Assembly: GCA_934168275.1 (NCBI GenBank)
Contig: CAKPNA010000001.1
Location: 248,001-312,000 of the forward strand
Origin: an uncultured Bacilli bacterium
GTDB lineage: Bacteria > Bacillota_I > Bacilli_A > RF39 > UBA660
Direction of reading: 5' to 3'
DNA: 64,000 bases
Shown: positions 36,793 through 44,566 of the stretch, piece by piece
How the letters are laid out: every line of letters begins with the position of its first letter
Position numbering within the stretch: the first letter of the stretch is position 1
Program-made: the position numbers and the translations under genes
Notes under the pieces: generated by a model
What the model was told of the DNA's origin: nothing
What the model saw: the letters and a program-made list of their open reading frames with translations, nothing else
Databases searched by the model: none

Positions 36793-37065
36793 ATGGTTAA
36801 TAGCGTTGTTATTTCAGGATGCTTTAAAGGTATTGAAAATGAAGAATTACTCTTAAAAGTTGAAGGTTTAGAAAACCATCAAATTGTCAGAATAAATATT
36901 TCAAAAGGTTTTCAAAAAGAATTAGATAATTACATCAAAGAAAATGATTTAATTGGCATAAAAGGTTATATTGAAGTTGATGATCTTCATAGAATTATAA
37001 TTATTGCAACAAAAATTACTTTTATCAAATTAAAAAGCTCAGAATTAAATTTTCTGAGCTTTTAA
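36793..37065 (+). CDS. Small SSB-like OB-fold protein
   Basis: 90 residues from the ATG at 36793 with AGGAGG 5 bases upstream; an earlier in-frame start at 36757 would precede this site. NSVVISGCFKGIEN, then VRINISKGFQKELDNYIKEN, DLIGIKGYIEVDD and IIIIATKITFI reproduce the strand order of bacterial SSB N-terminal domains (VxLxG, GD-xxVxG-xxx, VxAxxI), without the acidic C-terminal tail used for partner binding. It is the only plus-strand gene in the left part of the island. The last ten codons form one arm of a terminator hairpin. Likely binds single-stranded DNA during element maintenance. Confidence 0.65.
   Translation: MVNSVVISGCFKGIENEELLLKVEGLENHQIVRINISKGFQKELDNYIKENDLIGIKGYIEVDDLHRIIIIATKITFIKLKSSELNFLSF
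37033..37063. terminator. Bidirectional terminator shared by the SSB-like and DUF3883 genes
   Basis: Perfect 12-bp stem (37033-37044 with 37052-37063), 7-base loop, A/T tails on both sides. It is encoded within the SSB-like coding sequence, and the two genes' stop codons meet here. Confidence 0.85.
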
Positions 37066-38342
37066 TTTGAATATATTTTATAACTTGTTGGAACAAAATT
37101 ATAATCCGTATTATTGAATAGATCTTTACCTCTTACTATTTTTAGATAACGGTCTTTACTTTCACTATTAATTATCCTATACAAATAATAATTATCTATA
37201 TGTTTTTTTGCAAAATCTATTTCATCAGACGTAATATCAATTGGTGTTCCTTCATTACCCTTTGTTGATTTGACTTCAATATATTTTTCAACATATTCAC
37301 CATTTTCATTTAATTCAAATGATAAAATATCAAATCCTTCATTCTCTTTTTTATTATTAAAAAATTCTTCCATTTCCCTAACTTGTTCTTGGGCTTCTTC
37401 TTCCATTAAGCGCCTGATTTCATTTTCATATACAACTTTCTCATTTATAATACCCTGATTTGTTTTTATGATTTCTTCAGCTATATAGTCTGGCTTTTTA
37501 GTTCTTTGTATTTTTTTATCTGTTTTCCTATACTTTCTTATATTTATTTTACCTTCCCTATATTCCAAATCATTTTGTTCCTCAATCATATCAGAATATA
37601 CTTTGCTTTCGATTTCAGTTATTTCATAAACTATTTCGCTAAATTTTTCATCTTTTTCAAAATTATAATCATTTGGATATACAATTGATAAAGGAAATTT
37701 CCATACGAGTCTATCGTTTCCATCTATGTCCTTTTCTACAACTTGATATGGTTCAGCACATAGTTTAACTTGTCCTTCGAAAATATATTTTTTATTATTA
37801 TCTTTGGAGAATAAATACATTGGTAAATCATTTTCGTTTGATTCATAAATTGTTTTATTGTTTTTTGTGATAGTTTGATCTCCTGTTAATCCCTCTCCAG
37901 TATATGTAATAAAACCGTTTTCAACTAAACTATCACCATATACACCATTTTCTTCTGATGTTGTTAATACTAAACAGTTTAATGAATTAGTTTTCATTAT
38001 GCCTGACTGACCACTTATTTTAAAAATTGCCATAAGTTGATCTCGTGTAAATACATCACCAATATTCATATTGTTTATAAATTTTATTTGATCATAATAT
38101 ATTGATTTATATAGACCTGATCCTTTTTCTTTTAGAATGTATTCTTCTGTTCCAGAAAATGCTTCTGATAATACACTATGTGTTTCTAATGCTGCTCTTA
38201 CTGAAGCACCACCATTATTTATACCTACATCTCTATTTTTGTCAACTTCTTCATAGATTTCTTTTAGTGGAATCCACTCTTTTCCAGTTCTTCTATGAAT
38301 AGCAATAACTGAGTTATAAACAATCTCTCTTAAAGTACTCAT
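37062..38342 (-). CDS. Probable modification-dependent nuclease: winged helix, SRA-like domain, DUF3883
   Basis: 426 residues. N-terminal winged-helix-like region (REIVYNSVIAIHRRTGKEWI, PLKEIYEEVDKNRDVG). Middle (about 92-215) resembles the ScoMcrA-type SRA-like domain: GDVFTRDQLMAIFKISGQSG, GFITYTGEGLTGDQTITKNN, then KKYIFEGQVKLCAEPYQV, where YTGEG..GDQ..xxN is the hallmark. C-terminal DUF3883 (PD-(D/E)xK fold): GFDILSFELNENG...KYIEVKSTKGN with D, E and K of the catalytic triad, then SSEIDFAKKH-like (TSDEIDFAKKHIDNYYLYRI). The pattern suggests a type IV-like enzyme that binds modified DNA and cuts. The NUDIX gene lies two bases upstream in the same operon. Confidence 0.78.
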   Translation of the reverse strand: MSTLREIVYNSVIAIHRRTGKEWIPLKEIYEEVDKNRDVGINNGGASVRAALETHSVLSEAFSGTEEYILKEKGSGLYKSIYYDQIKFINNMNIGDVFTRDQLMAIFKISGQSGIMKTNSLNCLVLTTSEENGVYGDSLVENGFITYTGEGLTGDQTITKNNKTIYESNENDLPMYLFSKDNNKKYIFEGQVKLCAEPYQVVEKDIDGNDRLVWKFPLSIVYPNDYNFEKDEKFSEIVYEITEIESKVYSDMIEEQNDLEYREGKINIRKYRKTDKKIQRTKKPDYIAEEIIKTNQGIINEKVVYENEIRRLMEEEAQEQVREMEEFFNNKKENEGFDILSFELNENGEYVEKYIEVKSTKGNEGTPIDITSDEIDFAKKHIDNYYLYRIINSESKDRYLKIVRGKDLFNNTDYNFVPTSYKIYSN

Positions 38343-38344
38343 AA

Positions 38345-38731
38345 TTATTTCTCCTTAACATATTTAGCAAGCGGAATATCAGCAGGTGCTAAATCATAAT
38401 TTAATAAATTATCTTTTTCTACCCATTTATATTCTGAATGATCATGTAAATGAAAATCACCCGATATATAAGTACAACTATACAATTTTAAATCAACTGT
38501 CTTTTGAGGGTATTTGCATACATTATTTACTAAGAATTTATTTGCATGAACTTCTAATTCAAACTCTTCTTTAATTTCTCTTTCTATTGCGATTTTTTCG
38601 TCTTCGTCCTGTTTTACTTTACCACCAGGAAATTCCCACTTGCCAAGTACGTTTGGATCTCCTGTAGAGCGTTTGGCTATTAAAACTTTATTATCTTTTT
38701 CTATTAACGCTGCTACAACATTTATAATCAT
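38345..38731 (-). CDS. NUDIX hydrolase in the defence operon
   Basis: 128 residues with a complete NUDIX box (GGKVKQDEDEKIAIEREIKE-EF). Very similar to the chromosomal copy at 32447-32833, including WEFPGGKV and HDHSEYKWVEKDNLLNYDLA. Its stop is two bases before the ATG of the SRA-like/DUF3883 nuclease, so they are translated together. It may act on a nucleotide made or needed during infection, or process a modified dNTP; the coupling to a modification-sensing nuclease points that way, but is only inference. Confidence 0.93.
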   Translation of the reverse strand: MIINVVAALIEKDNKVLIAKRSTGDPNVLGKWEFPGGKVKQDEDEKIAIEREIKEEFELEVHANKFLVNNVCKYPQKTVDLKLYSCTYISGDFHLHDHSEYKWVEKDNLLNYDLAPADIPLAKYVKEK

Positions 38732-38775
38732 ATTCTTTCACCATATTAATTATATCATAGTTTTTTATTATCTAA

Positions 38776-38800
38776 CAAAAAAAGGCTTATTTAAAGCCTT
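38776..38800 (-). terminator. Terminator of the restriction-modification operon
   Basis: AAGGCTT (38782-38788) with AAGCCTT (38794-38800), 5-base loop, then a T-run on the minus strand. It separates the methyltransferase-endonuclease operon from the NUDIX-DUF3883 operon. Confidence 0.9.
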
Positions 38801-40574
38801 AGTAAACTATATACATAGGAGAATTCAAAGTTATCTCTCCCTCTAGCGATCCTGATGAACTTTTAATATTATCAAATATTTCAAAAATAATTGGATTAGA
38901 TGATAGTATTTTCCATACAATATTTCCTGTTCCATTAATCATAATGTACATCAAATAATCAAAACGTGTTTCTCCGGGTGCCATAGGAGACTCTTGACCT
39001 CCTACACCGATATAACATTCTTTAATAACAATTGGAGTATATACTTTTTCAATTAATTGATTTAATTCTGCCATCTTTTCAGAATCATTTCTAACGGAAA
39101 CCAATTTGTCAATGTCAGATCTTTGTGTTTCATAAATTTTCTTTTTGTTTTCTTGTAAAAAAGCATCGTATTCATCGTCAGAACATTTGTGAACGCTAAT
39201 TATATCTATGTAATTCCTTTTTGTTGTAAGTCCTGTTCCCTGAAGTATTTTTCTATCGCCTTGAGCACCAGGATAACTAACAGCTATATTTTTCATATTA
39301 TTCATCAAAAATACACTCATAGAAGCAAAAGTAACAACATCCTCATTTATCATATCATTAGGTAGTAACTTGGTTGGCATTTTGATTTTCGAAGTCATTA
39401 AACTTTTTTGTCTTTCTGTCAAATAATAATTATCAACTAATTCTAAATTCCATTTAATTTCTACAATGACATTATCATTTAAATCGCAAAGAATTATCTT
39501 TTCACCAAAATGAAGTAAATTATTAATTACGGATAAACTACTATTTAAACAATTCATTAAGTCATTATCATTGATAATAATTGTATTGCCTGTAATTAGT
39601 GCAGATTGAAATAAATTATGTGTATTAGTTGCCTTTTTAAATAAATCATACGCAATATCAAATGTGACAATATTATCATTAGGTATTACTTTAGCATCTA
39701 TAATCTCCATTATTGCATCTTGATTGTTTCCTTCATATAATGATTTATATTTGTTTCTGTTTTCTCTTTGAACTAAAAATTTTACAATAGGTTTTTGATT
39801 ATAATTTTTATTTAAGAATAAAAGCATTCCTCTTTCTGGATCCATTCCATGTCCATATCGATTAAACTTCAACATTAATTTTCCATCAGTTCCAACTCTA
39901 ATTCTCGAAGAATTAGTAAATTCTAATCTTTCATAATTATAATTAGAGTGTACATAATTTGAATACTTATTCTTTTCTGCTTCAAAATATTCATTATCAC
40001 TAGCTGTCTTATTATATGATTCTATCATTCCATTCATAATTTCTTTTAATTCATTTAAAAATGGAGGACAAGATATTTTTGTAATATCAGTCATAACTAA
40101 ATCAGAGTTTTCAATCAAAGGCCAATCAATATGATAATAAATTCCACCCATATTTAAAGTCGTATAGTATTCATGTTGAATTTTAATTTTTGTTCCTCCA
40201 CCAAAATCAGTATTATTCATTTCTGAAGGTGAAATCTTAATGCATGGTGTTTGATAATATGTACTCCAATACATAACATCATATCTCTGCATTATATGAT
40301 CATCTGTTGGTACTGCAGTAGAAAATTCAATTGCAACAATAGGATGTTCTGTATCATCTTCTTCTATTATACTAATAAATCCATCAAAATCTTTATGTGA
40401 AAATAATTTTGAAATAATTGAATCATTACGGTAAGCAGAAAAATTATTCGGCTTCGTATAAATAATTTTATGATGTACATCTCGCAAAACATCATTGTCT
40501 GAAATATAATCTAATAAATATAGTCCCTGTTCATAACATTCACAATATACTCTTAATTCTTTTATACTTCTCAT
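38799..40574 (-). CDS. Probable restriction endonuclease partner of the two methyltransferases
   Basis: 591 residues, soluble. The N-terminal third contains DGFISIIEEDDTEHPIVAIE then FSTAVPTDDHIMQRYDVMYW and CIKISP. An acidic residue followed by a strand with E-x-S and the TxDHxxQRYD signature resembles nuclease motifs of some type II restriction enzymes of the PD-(D/E)xK type, with Ser or Asp in place of the usual Lys. The remaining 400 residues are unrecognised and may hold DNA recognition (GHGMDPERGMLLF, GTGLTTKRNYIDI). It follows the methyltransferase after 11 bases, and its start is coupled to a tiny leader frame (40575-40585). Function is inferred mainly from context. Confidence 0.62.
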   Translation of the reverse strand: MRSIKELRVYCECYEQGLYLLDYISDNDVLRDVHHKIIYTKPNNFSAYRNDSIISKLFSHKDFDGFISIIEEDDTEHPIVAIEFSTAVPTDDHIMQRYDVMYWSTYYQTPCIKISPSEMNNTDFGGGTKIKIQHEYYTTLNMGGIYYHIDWPLIENSDLVMTDITKISCPPFLNELKEIMNGMIESYNKTASDNEYFEAEKNKYSNYVHSNYNYERLEFTNSSRIRVGTDGKLMLKFNRYGHGMDPERGMLLFLNKNYNQKPIVKFLVQRENRNKYKSLYEGNNQDAIMEIIDAKVIPNDNIVTFDIAYDLFKKATNTHNLFQSALITGNTIIINDNDLMNCLNSSLSVINNLLHFGEKIILCDLNDNVIVEIKWNLELVDNYYLTERQKSLMTSKIKMPTKLLPNDMINEDVVTFASMSVFLMNNMKNIAVSYPGAQGDRKILQGTGLTTKRNYIDIISVHKCSDDEYDAFLQENKKKIYETQRSDIDKLVSVRNDSEKMAELNQLIEKVYTPIVIKECYIGVGGQESPMAPGETRFDYLMYIMINGTGNIVWKILSSNPIIFEIFDNIKSSSGSLEGEITLNSPMYIVY

Positions 40575-40585
40575 ACTAAATACAT
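40573..40585 (-). promoter_or_regulatory. Mini-frame bridging the methyltransferase stop and endonuclease start
   Basis: AGGAGG in the 3' end of the methyltransferase gene is 5 bases from an ATG at 40583-40585, placed directly after the TAG stop. That frame reads M-Y-L-V-stop, and its TGA overlaps the endonuclease ATG (TATGA). The endonuclease start itself is about 17 bases from that ribosome site, so reinitiation after the four-codon frame is the likely route, giving weak, delayed endonuclease synthesis. Confidence 0.45.
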
Positions 40586-41689
40586 CTACACCTCCTCTAT
40601 TTTTTCAAATACTAAAAAGTATTCCTTCTTTCCCTTAGTTCGAAAGCTTTGCTGAAAATTTCTACTTGTTTTATCCAACTCAGTATACTTTTCCTCGACT
40701 AATTTCCATTTTAATTTTTCAGCAATAAGCAGCGTATGTTCCCTGCTATCATATTTTTCACCAGCAATTTTTCCATCACCTATAATTATTACTATATGTG
40801 CTCCTACCTTAAGTGAATAATTTGCTGATAAAAATATTTTATATAAATCATCAGTAAACTTACTTGCCTCTTTCTTTAAACTTGAGAATTCTCTTCTTGA
40901 ACCTATCTCTTTTTCCATAACAGGTTTAAAATCATATCCCAACCATAACATTCGATGTTTATGATATAAATAATAATCATATGTATTAGGGTATGGTGGA
41001 GAAGTGATTAAAAAATCCACACTATTTTTTTTCAATATTTTATTAATCAAATTTGAATCAGTTAAGTATACCATGGAATCACAATCTAATTTATTTGTTA
41101 ATACTGCAATATCAAAAACATCTTTTAACTTACTAATAAATGATTCTAATACTTCTTCAACTGATATGTCACCTTTATCCTTTGCAGAATATCTTGTATC
41201 ACTTTCTTGGTTAGATAATGGTAATATTACAATTGAAAATGCCAAATAACATAAGTCAACAATTCTTTCATCAGCATTGTATGCTTTTATACAATGTCTA
41301 ATAGCTGATAAGCCAATAATTACATTTTCTCTAAACCAATGATTGATCGAATCATAATTTAATATTTCAAATTCTTCTTTATTAATATTTTTAAAAAATT
41401 CAGTCGTCTTTTTCTCAAAACTATTTATTTTTTTTAAATCTGATTTATTATAAGTATTAGTTTTTACTTTAGATATCTGATAAGCAACAGGATTAATATC
41501 AAAACCAACTGATCTTCTTTCTAACCATCTTGCCGCAAGAAGTGTTGTTCCACTTCCAACAAACGGATCTAAAATCACATCATTCTTTTTAGTATACTTA
41601 TTGATATAGTATTCAAGCATTTCTGCAGTATATTTTGCTGGATATGAGTGAATACGATCAATTTTATTTATATCTTCAATATTTATCAT
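40586..41689 (-). CDS. Site-specific DNA methyltransferase (SPPY type)
   Basis: 367 residues. The SAM-binding motif I DPFVGSGTTLLAARWLERRS is near residue 40, with GFDINPVAY after it; the catalytic motif IV is LITSPPYPNTYDYYLYHKHR (near 233). Motif I before IV with TSPPY suggests an N4-cytosine or N6-adenine methyltransferase. IGSRREFSSLKKEASKFTDD follows. The start overlaps the stop of the next methyltransferase by four bases (ATGA), and a probable restriction endonuclease follows 11 bases downstream. The two enzymes probably modify the two strands of an asymmetric site. Confidence 0.88.
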   Translation of the reverse strand: MINIEDINKIDRIHSYPAKYTAEMLEYYINKYTKKNDVILDPFVGSGTTLLAARWLERRSVGFDINPVAYQISKVKTNTYNKSDLKKINSFEKKTTEFFKNINKEEFEILNYDSINHWFRENVIIGLSAIRHCIKAYNADERIVDLCYLAFSIVILPLSNQESDTRYSAKDKGDISVEEVLESFISKLKDVFDIAVLTNKLDCDSMVYLTDSNLINKILKKNSVDFLITSPPYPNTYDYYLYHKHRMLWLGYDFKPVMEKEIGSRREFSSLKKEASKFTDDLYKIFLSANYSLKVGAHIVIIIGDGKIAGEKYDSREHTLLIAEKLKWKLVEEKYTELDKTSRNFQQSFRTKGKKEYFLVFEKIEEV

Positions 41690-42639
41690 TTTCTTAACAC
41701 CACCAAATATGAATGATTTTGATTTATATAAAATACTGAAGGATATCCCAATAAAACTAAACTTCTTTGTTCATTTTGATCCCATATTATTAAGTCATGA
41801 TATTTAAATCCGGCTTTTTGCCCTAACTCAGCAATTAAACCATGTAAATTTACATATGGAATTTTGTTTTTAATATCTCTAAAATCTTTAACCACCCAGA
41901 TATTATATCCTCCAGGTTTTGTTTTTTGATAAATCTTCTTCATTAGTTTTAAAACACTATCAGAATAATCTTTTATTGCCATGTTTCCAAAATCTTTCTC
42001 GTTTGAAGAATAAGGTTTAGCAGTAGAATTATTATCTTCAACTATTCTGGAATGTTTATGTCTATTTTTTCTGTCATCTTCAACCTTTAATAATAAATCA
42101 GCATAAGGTGGAGATGTAAAAGTTAATTGTACACTTTCATTTTTTATTTCTTTAATCTTTTCAAGACAGTCACCTTCTAAAATGTTGAAAGAAACATTAG
42201 ATTTAAGTAAATTTTCTTCATGGTTTTCATATATGTAGTCAATAAATTCTTTATTTAATTCAATACCAACGGAATTTCTTTCAAGCTTTTCTGCTCCAAA
42301 CATAGTAGTCCCTGTACCAACAAACGGATCTAAAACAAGATCTCCTTTATTTGAATACATTGTAATAACTCTTTCAGCAAGTTTTTGAGGAAATGTCGCT
42401 CCATGAATTAAATGTTGCTTTTTTCTTGCAGATGAAACATCATCCCATACACTTCTGCTACATAAAGTCCATTCTCTTGCTGTCATTCCATTAAAAGTTT
42501 TTTCTCTTTGAGACTTTTCTTTTTCAATGTCTTCGGGTGTTTTAGAATTATCTCTGATATTTGCTAGTTCTTTTTTTAATTCATTTATTTCTTCATTTTT
42601 CTGTTTAATCAATTTTAATATTTCTTTTTCAGTTTGCAT
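41686..42639 (-). CDS. Site-specific DNA methyltransferase (SPPY type) with N-terminal coiled coil
   Basis: 317 residues. An N-terminal leucine-zipper-like helix (EILKLIKQKNEEINELKKEL) could mediate pairing. The catalytic part has DPFVGTGTTMFGAEKLERNS (motif I, near 98), NSVGIELNKEFIDYIYENHE, LTFTSPPYADLLLKVEDDRK (motif IV, near 180), and WVVKDFRD. GAGGTGACC precedes the ATG and an extended -10 is at 42709-42717, so it is the first gene of the methyltransferase-methyltransferase-endonuclease operon: the protective enzymes are made before the endonuclease. Confidence 0.9.
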   Translation of the reverse strand: MQTEKEILKLIKQKNEEINELKKELANIRDNSKTPEDIEKEKSQREKTFNGMTAREWTLCSRSVWDDVSSARKKQHLIHGATFPQKLAERVITMYSNKGDLVLDPFVGTGTTMFGAEKLERNSVGIELNKEFIDYIYENHEENLLKSNVSFNILEGDCLEKIKEIKNESVQLTFTSPPYADLLLKVEDDRKNRHKHSRIVEDNNSTAKPYSSNEKDFGNMAIKDYSDSVLKLMKKIYQKTKPGGYNIWVVKDFRDIKNKIPYVNLHGLIAELGQKAGFKYHDLIIWDQNEQRSLVLLGYPSVFYINQNHSYLVVLRK

Positions 42640-42708
42640 AAGGTCACCTCATATAATAAAATATCACATCTAATTCTAAAAGTCCAGTCCCATTTTCTCT
42701 TCTATATA

Positions 42709-42717
42709 ATTATACCA
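42709..42717 (-). promoter_or_regulatory. Extended -10 promoter of the restriction-modification operon
   Basis: On the minus strand TGGTATAAT, a perfect extended -10, lies 70 bases before the methyltransferase ATG (42639). No strong -35 is seen. Confidence 0.55.
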
Positions 42718-42788
42718 TTAAAAAAGATGTTTTTCCTATAAAACTACAAAATATTTATATTATTTTTAATAATTTGTAGATTAAATTT

Positions 42789-44155
42789 GAAAGTGCACAA
42801 TTGTTGTGCAGTTAGGTTTGTAATAGTATATAATATCTTCTAAGCAACTTATTTGTCATTTAAAGGAGGAAAGTTACAATGACAAAATATAAACATCTTT
42901 CTTATGAAGATAGAAAAAATATAGAAGATGGATTGAATCAAAATAAATCCATAAATCAAATTGCTAAAGATATTAACAAATCTCATTCTACTATTTTAAG
43001 AGAAATAGATAGAAATAAGGTTTATTATAAGCCAACAGCTTGGAATAATTGTTCCGCTGTTTCTGCTCCATGTCAGAAATTAGATAAAACACCCTATGTA
43101 TGTAATGGCTGTAAATCAAGAAGCGGATGCAGAAAAATAAGATATACTTATTATGCTAGAAAAGCTAATGATGCTTATAAAGAACTAATTAGTTCATGTA
43201 GACAAGGTATAAGTTTAACTGAAGAAGAAATATATAATATTAATAAAATAATCACACCTCTCGTTAAAAAAGGTCAAACAATAAATCATTTATATATTAA
43301 TCATCCTGAAGTTTTAAACTTTTCTAAAGTTTCTTTTTATAATTATATTAATAATGGCATATTTGAATTTAGACCTCTTGATTTCCCTAGAATTGTAAAA
43401 TATAAAAAAAGAAAAGCAACAAAACGTAGAACACGACAAGAAAGAGAAATATTAATAGGTAGAAGGTATGAAGATTTTATTAATTATATAAGTAAAAACC
43501 CAAATTTAAACATTGTCGAAATGGATACAGTTGAAGGACTTCAAACTGATTCAAAATGTATTCTTACTCTTTTTTTGGAGAAAATGAAACTTAATGCTTA
43601 TGTTTTTATTGGAAAGTCAAACAACAGATGAAGTTACTAGAACATTTGAATATCTTCAAAAAGTTTTACAAGAAGATGATTATAAAAAACTATTTCAGGT
43701 TATTCTTACTGATAATGGGCATGAATTTTATGATGTACTAAACATTGAATGCAATCATAAAATTGGAGAATACATCACACATGTTTTTTATTGTAATCCA
43801 TCAGCTTCTTGGCAAAAAGGTGGAATTGAAAAAAATCATGAATTTATTAAATATGTTTTACCAAAGAAAACAACATTTGAGCATTTAACTCAAAACGATT
43901 GTAATATTGTTGCTAATAATATAAATAGTCTATGTAGAGAATCGTTAAATGATAATTGTCCTTTTAAGGCAATGTTATTTCTATGTGATGAAAAGATTTT
44001 AAATACCTTAAATATGTATTATATTGACCAGATAAAGTTCAATTAAATAGAAAACTATTAAAATAAAAAAAGATATTTATTACCCAAAACAAATATCTCA
44101 ATGACAAATAAATTGCCTACCAATAATAATATACTAAGCAGAATTGTGCACTTTC
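42789..44155 (+). mobile_element. IS30-family insertion sequence, inactivated
   Basis: Terminal inverted repeats GAAAGTGCACAATT at 42789-42802 and its exact complement at 44142-44155 bound a 1,367-bp element containing one broken IS30 transposase gene. TTT flanks both ends and may be the short target duplication. It sits between the methyltransferase promoter and the right end of the island. Confidence 0.85.
42879..44046 (+). pseudogene. IS30-family transposase, frameshifted
   Basis: First part (42879-43631, 250 aa) has the IS30 HTH KHLSYEDRKNIEDGLNQNKS, INQIAKDINKSHSTILREID and the first catalytic Asp in IVEMDTVEG. Second part (43594-44046), in the +1 frame, has LTDNGHEF (second Asp) and SWQKGGIEKNHEFIKYVLPK (catalytic Glu). 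The protein should read KMKL-MLMFLLESQTTDEV across the junction near 43590-43595. A stop in the second frame (43585-43587) confines the shift to the 43588-43625 stretch. There is no slippery A6 or T7 in that stretch, so a single-base indel is more likely than programmed frameshifting. Catalytic residues are otherwise kept. Confidence 0.85.
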
Positions 44156-44384
44156 TTTTAAAAAACATGCAAATTCTGTCTTTTCGTCGTGGAATAAAAC
44201 TTCCTTGACGAACAATACTATACCACATTTTATTGATTATGTTAATTTTTTTATATTAAAATGTCCAAAAAAAAGTGCAGTTTCTATTAAAACTACACTT
44301 TTTTGACATTTATGTACTTAATTATGCACTTTACTTTTTATTTAACAGAATTTTCAGATTAATTGGCAAAAAAGCAAATATTTT
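44156..44384. other. Non-coding stretch between the IS30 and the twin stem-loops, with one long hairpin
   Basis: No gene-like frame. The notable structure is 44261-44309: ATGTC/GACAT outer pairing and a 15-bp stem with one mismatch (44269-44283 with 44290-44304), T-run at its end, terminator-like on the plus strand and good on the minus strand. TGCACTTT occurs again at 44332-44339, echoing the IS end. The rest is AT-rich without recognised content. Confidence 0.5.
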
Positions 44385-44426
44385 TCATTGAGAATTTTTG
44401 CCACTTTTGCCACTTTTTCTCAATGA
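44385..44426. repeat. Twin stem-loop 1
   Basis: Perfect 10-bp inverted repeat TCATTGAGAA (44385-44394) and TTCTCAATGA (44417-44426) enclosing a 22-base loop with TTGCCAC twice. It is related to stem-loop 2 (loop 17 of 22 identical). Confidence 0.6.
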
Positions 44427-44449
44427 GATTTAAAACAAATAAAAAATAA

Positions 44450-44485
44450 TTGAAGATTCTTGCCATTTTCGTCACCTTTCTTCAA
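44450..44485. repeat. Twin stem-loop 2
   Basis: Perfect 7-bp inverted repeat TTGAAGA (44450-44456) and TCTTCAA (44479-44485) enclosing a 22-base loop related to that of stem-loop 1. All five loop differences are transitions. The stem sequence differs but pairing is kept. Confidence 0.6.
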
Positions 44486-44507
44486 CAAACCATTCTTAAA
44501 ACTAATT

Positions 44508-44534
44508 TTTTTGTACCTAAAAGTGTACCTAAAA
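44508..44534. repeat. Paired GTACCTAAAA repeats at the right end (possible integrase arm sites)
   Basis: T-run then GTACCTAAAA at 44513-44522 and 44525-44534, 12 bases apart, ending 34 bases inside attR, in the same orientation as the left pair. Confidence 0.6.
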
Positions 44535-44566
44535 TTACTTAATAGTTCTAAACCTCTATATTAATA

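Noticed and set aside
43588..43631. Programmed frameshift in the IS30 transposase
   Set aside because: The shift is +1 and the available stretch has no slippery A or T run or following stem; a single-base indel is simpler.
44385..44485. Integron attC sites
   Set aside because: No integron integrase, no R'/R'' core and the stems are perfect rather than bulged; kept as unexplained stem-loops instead.
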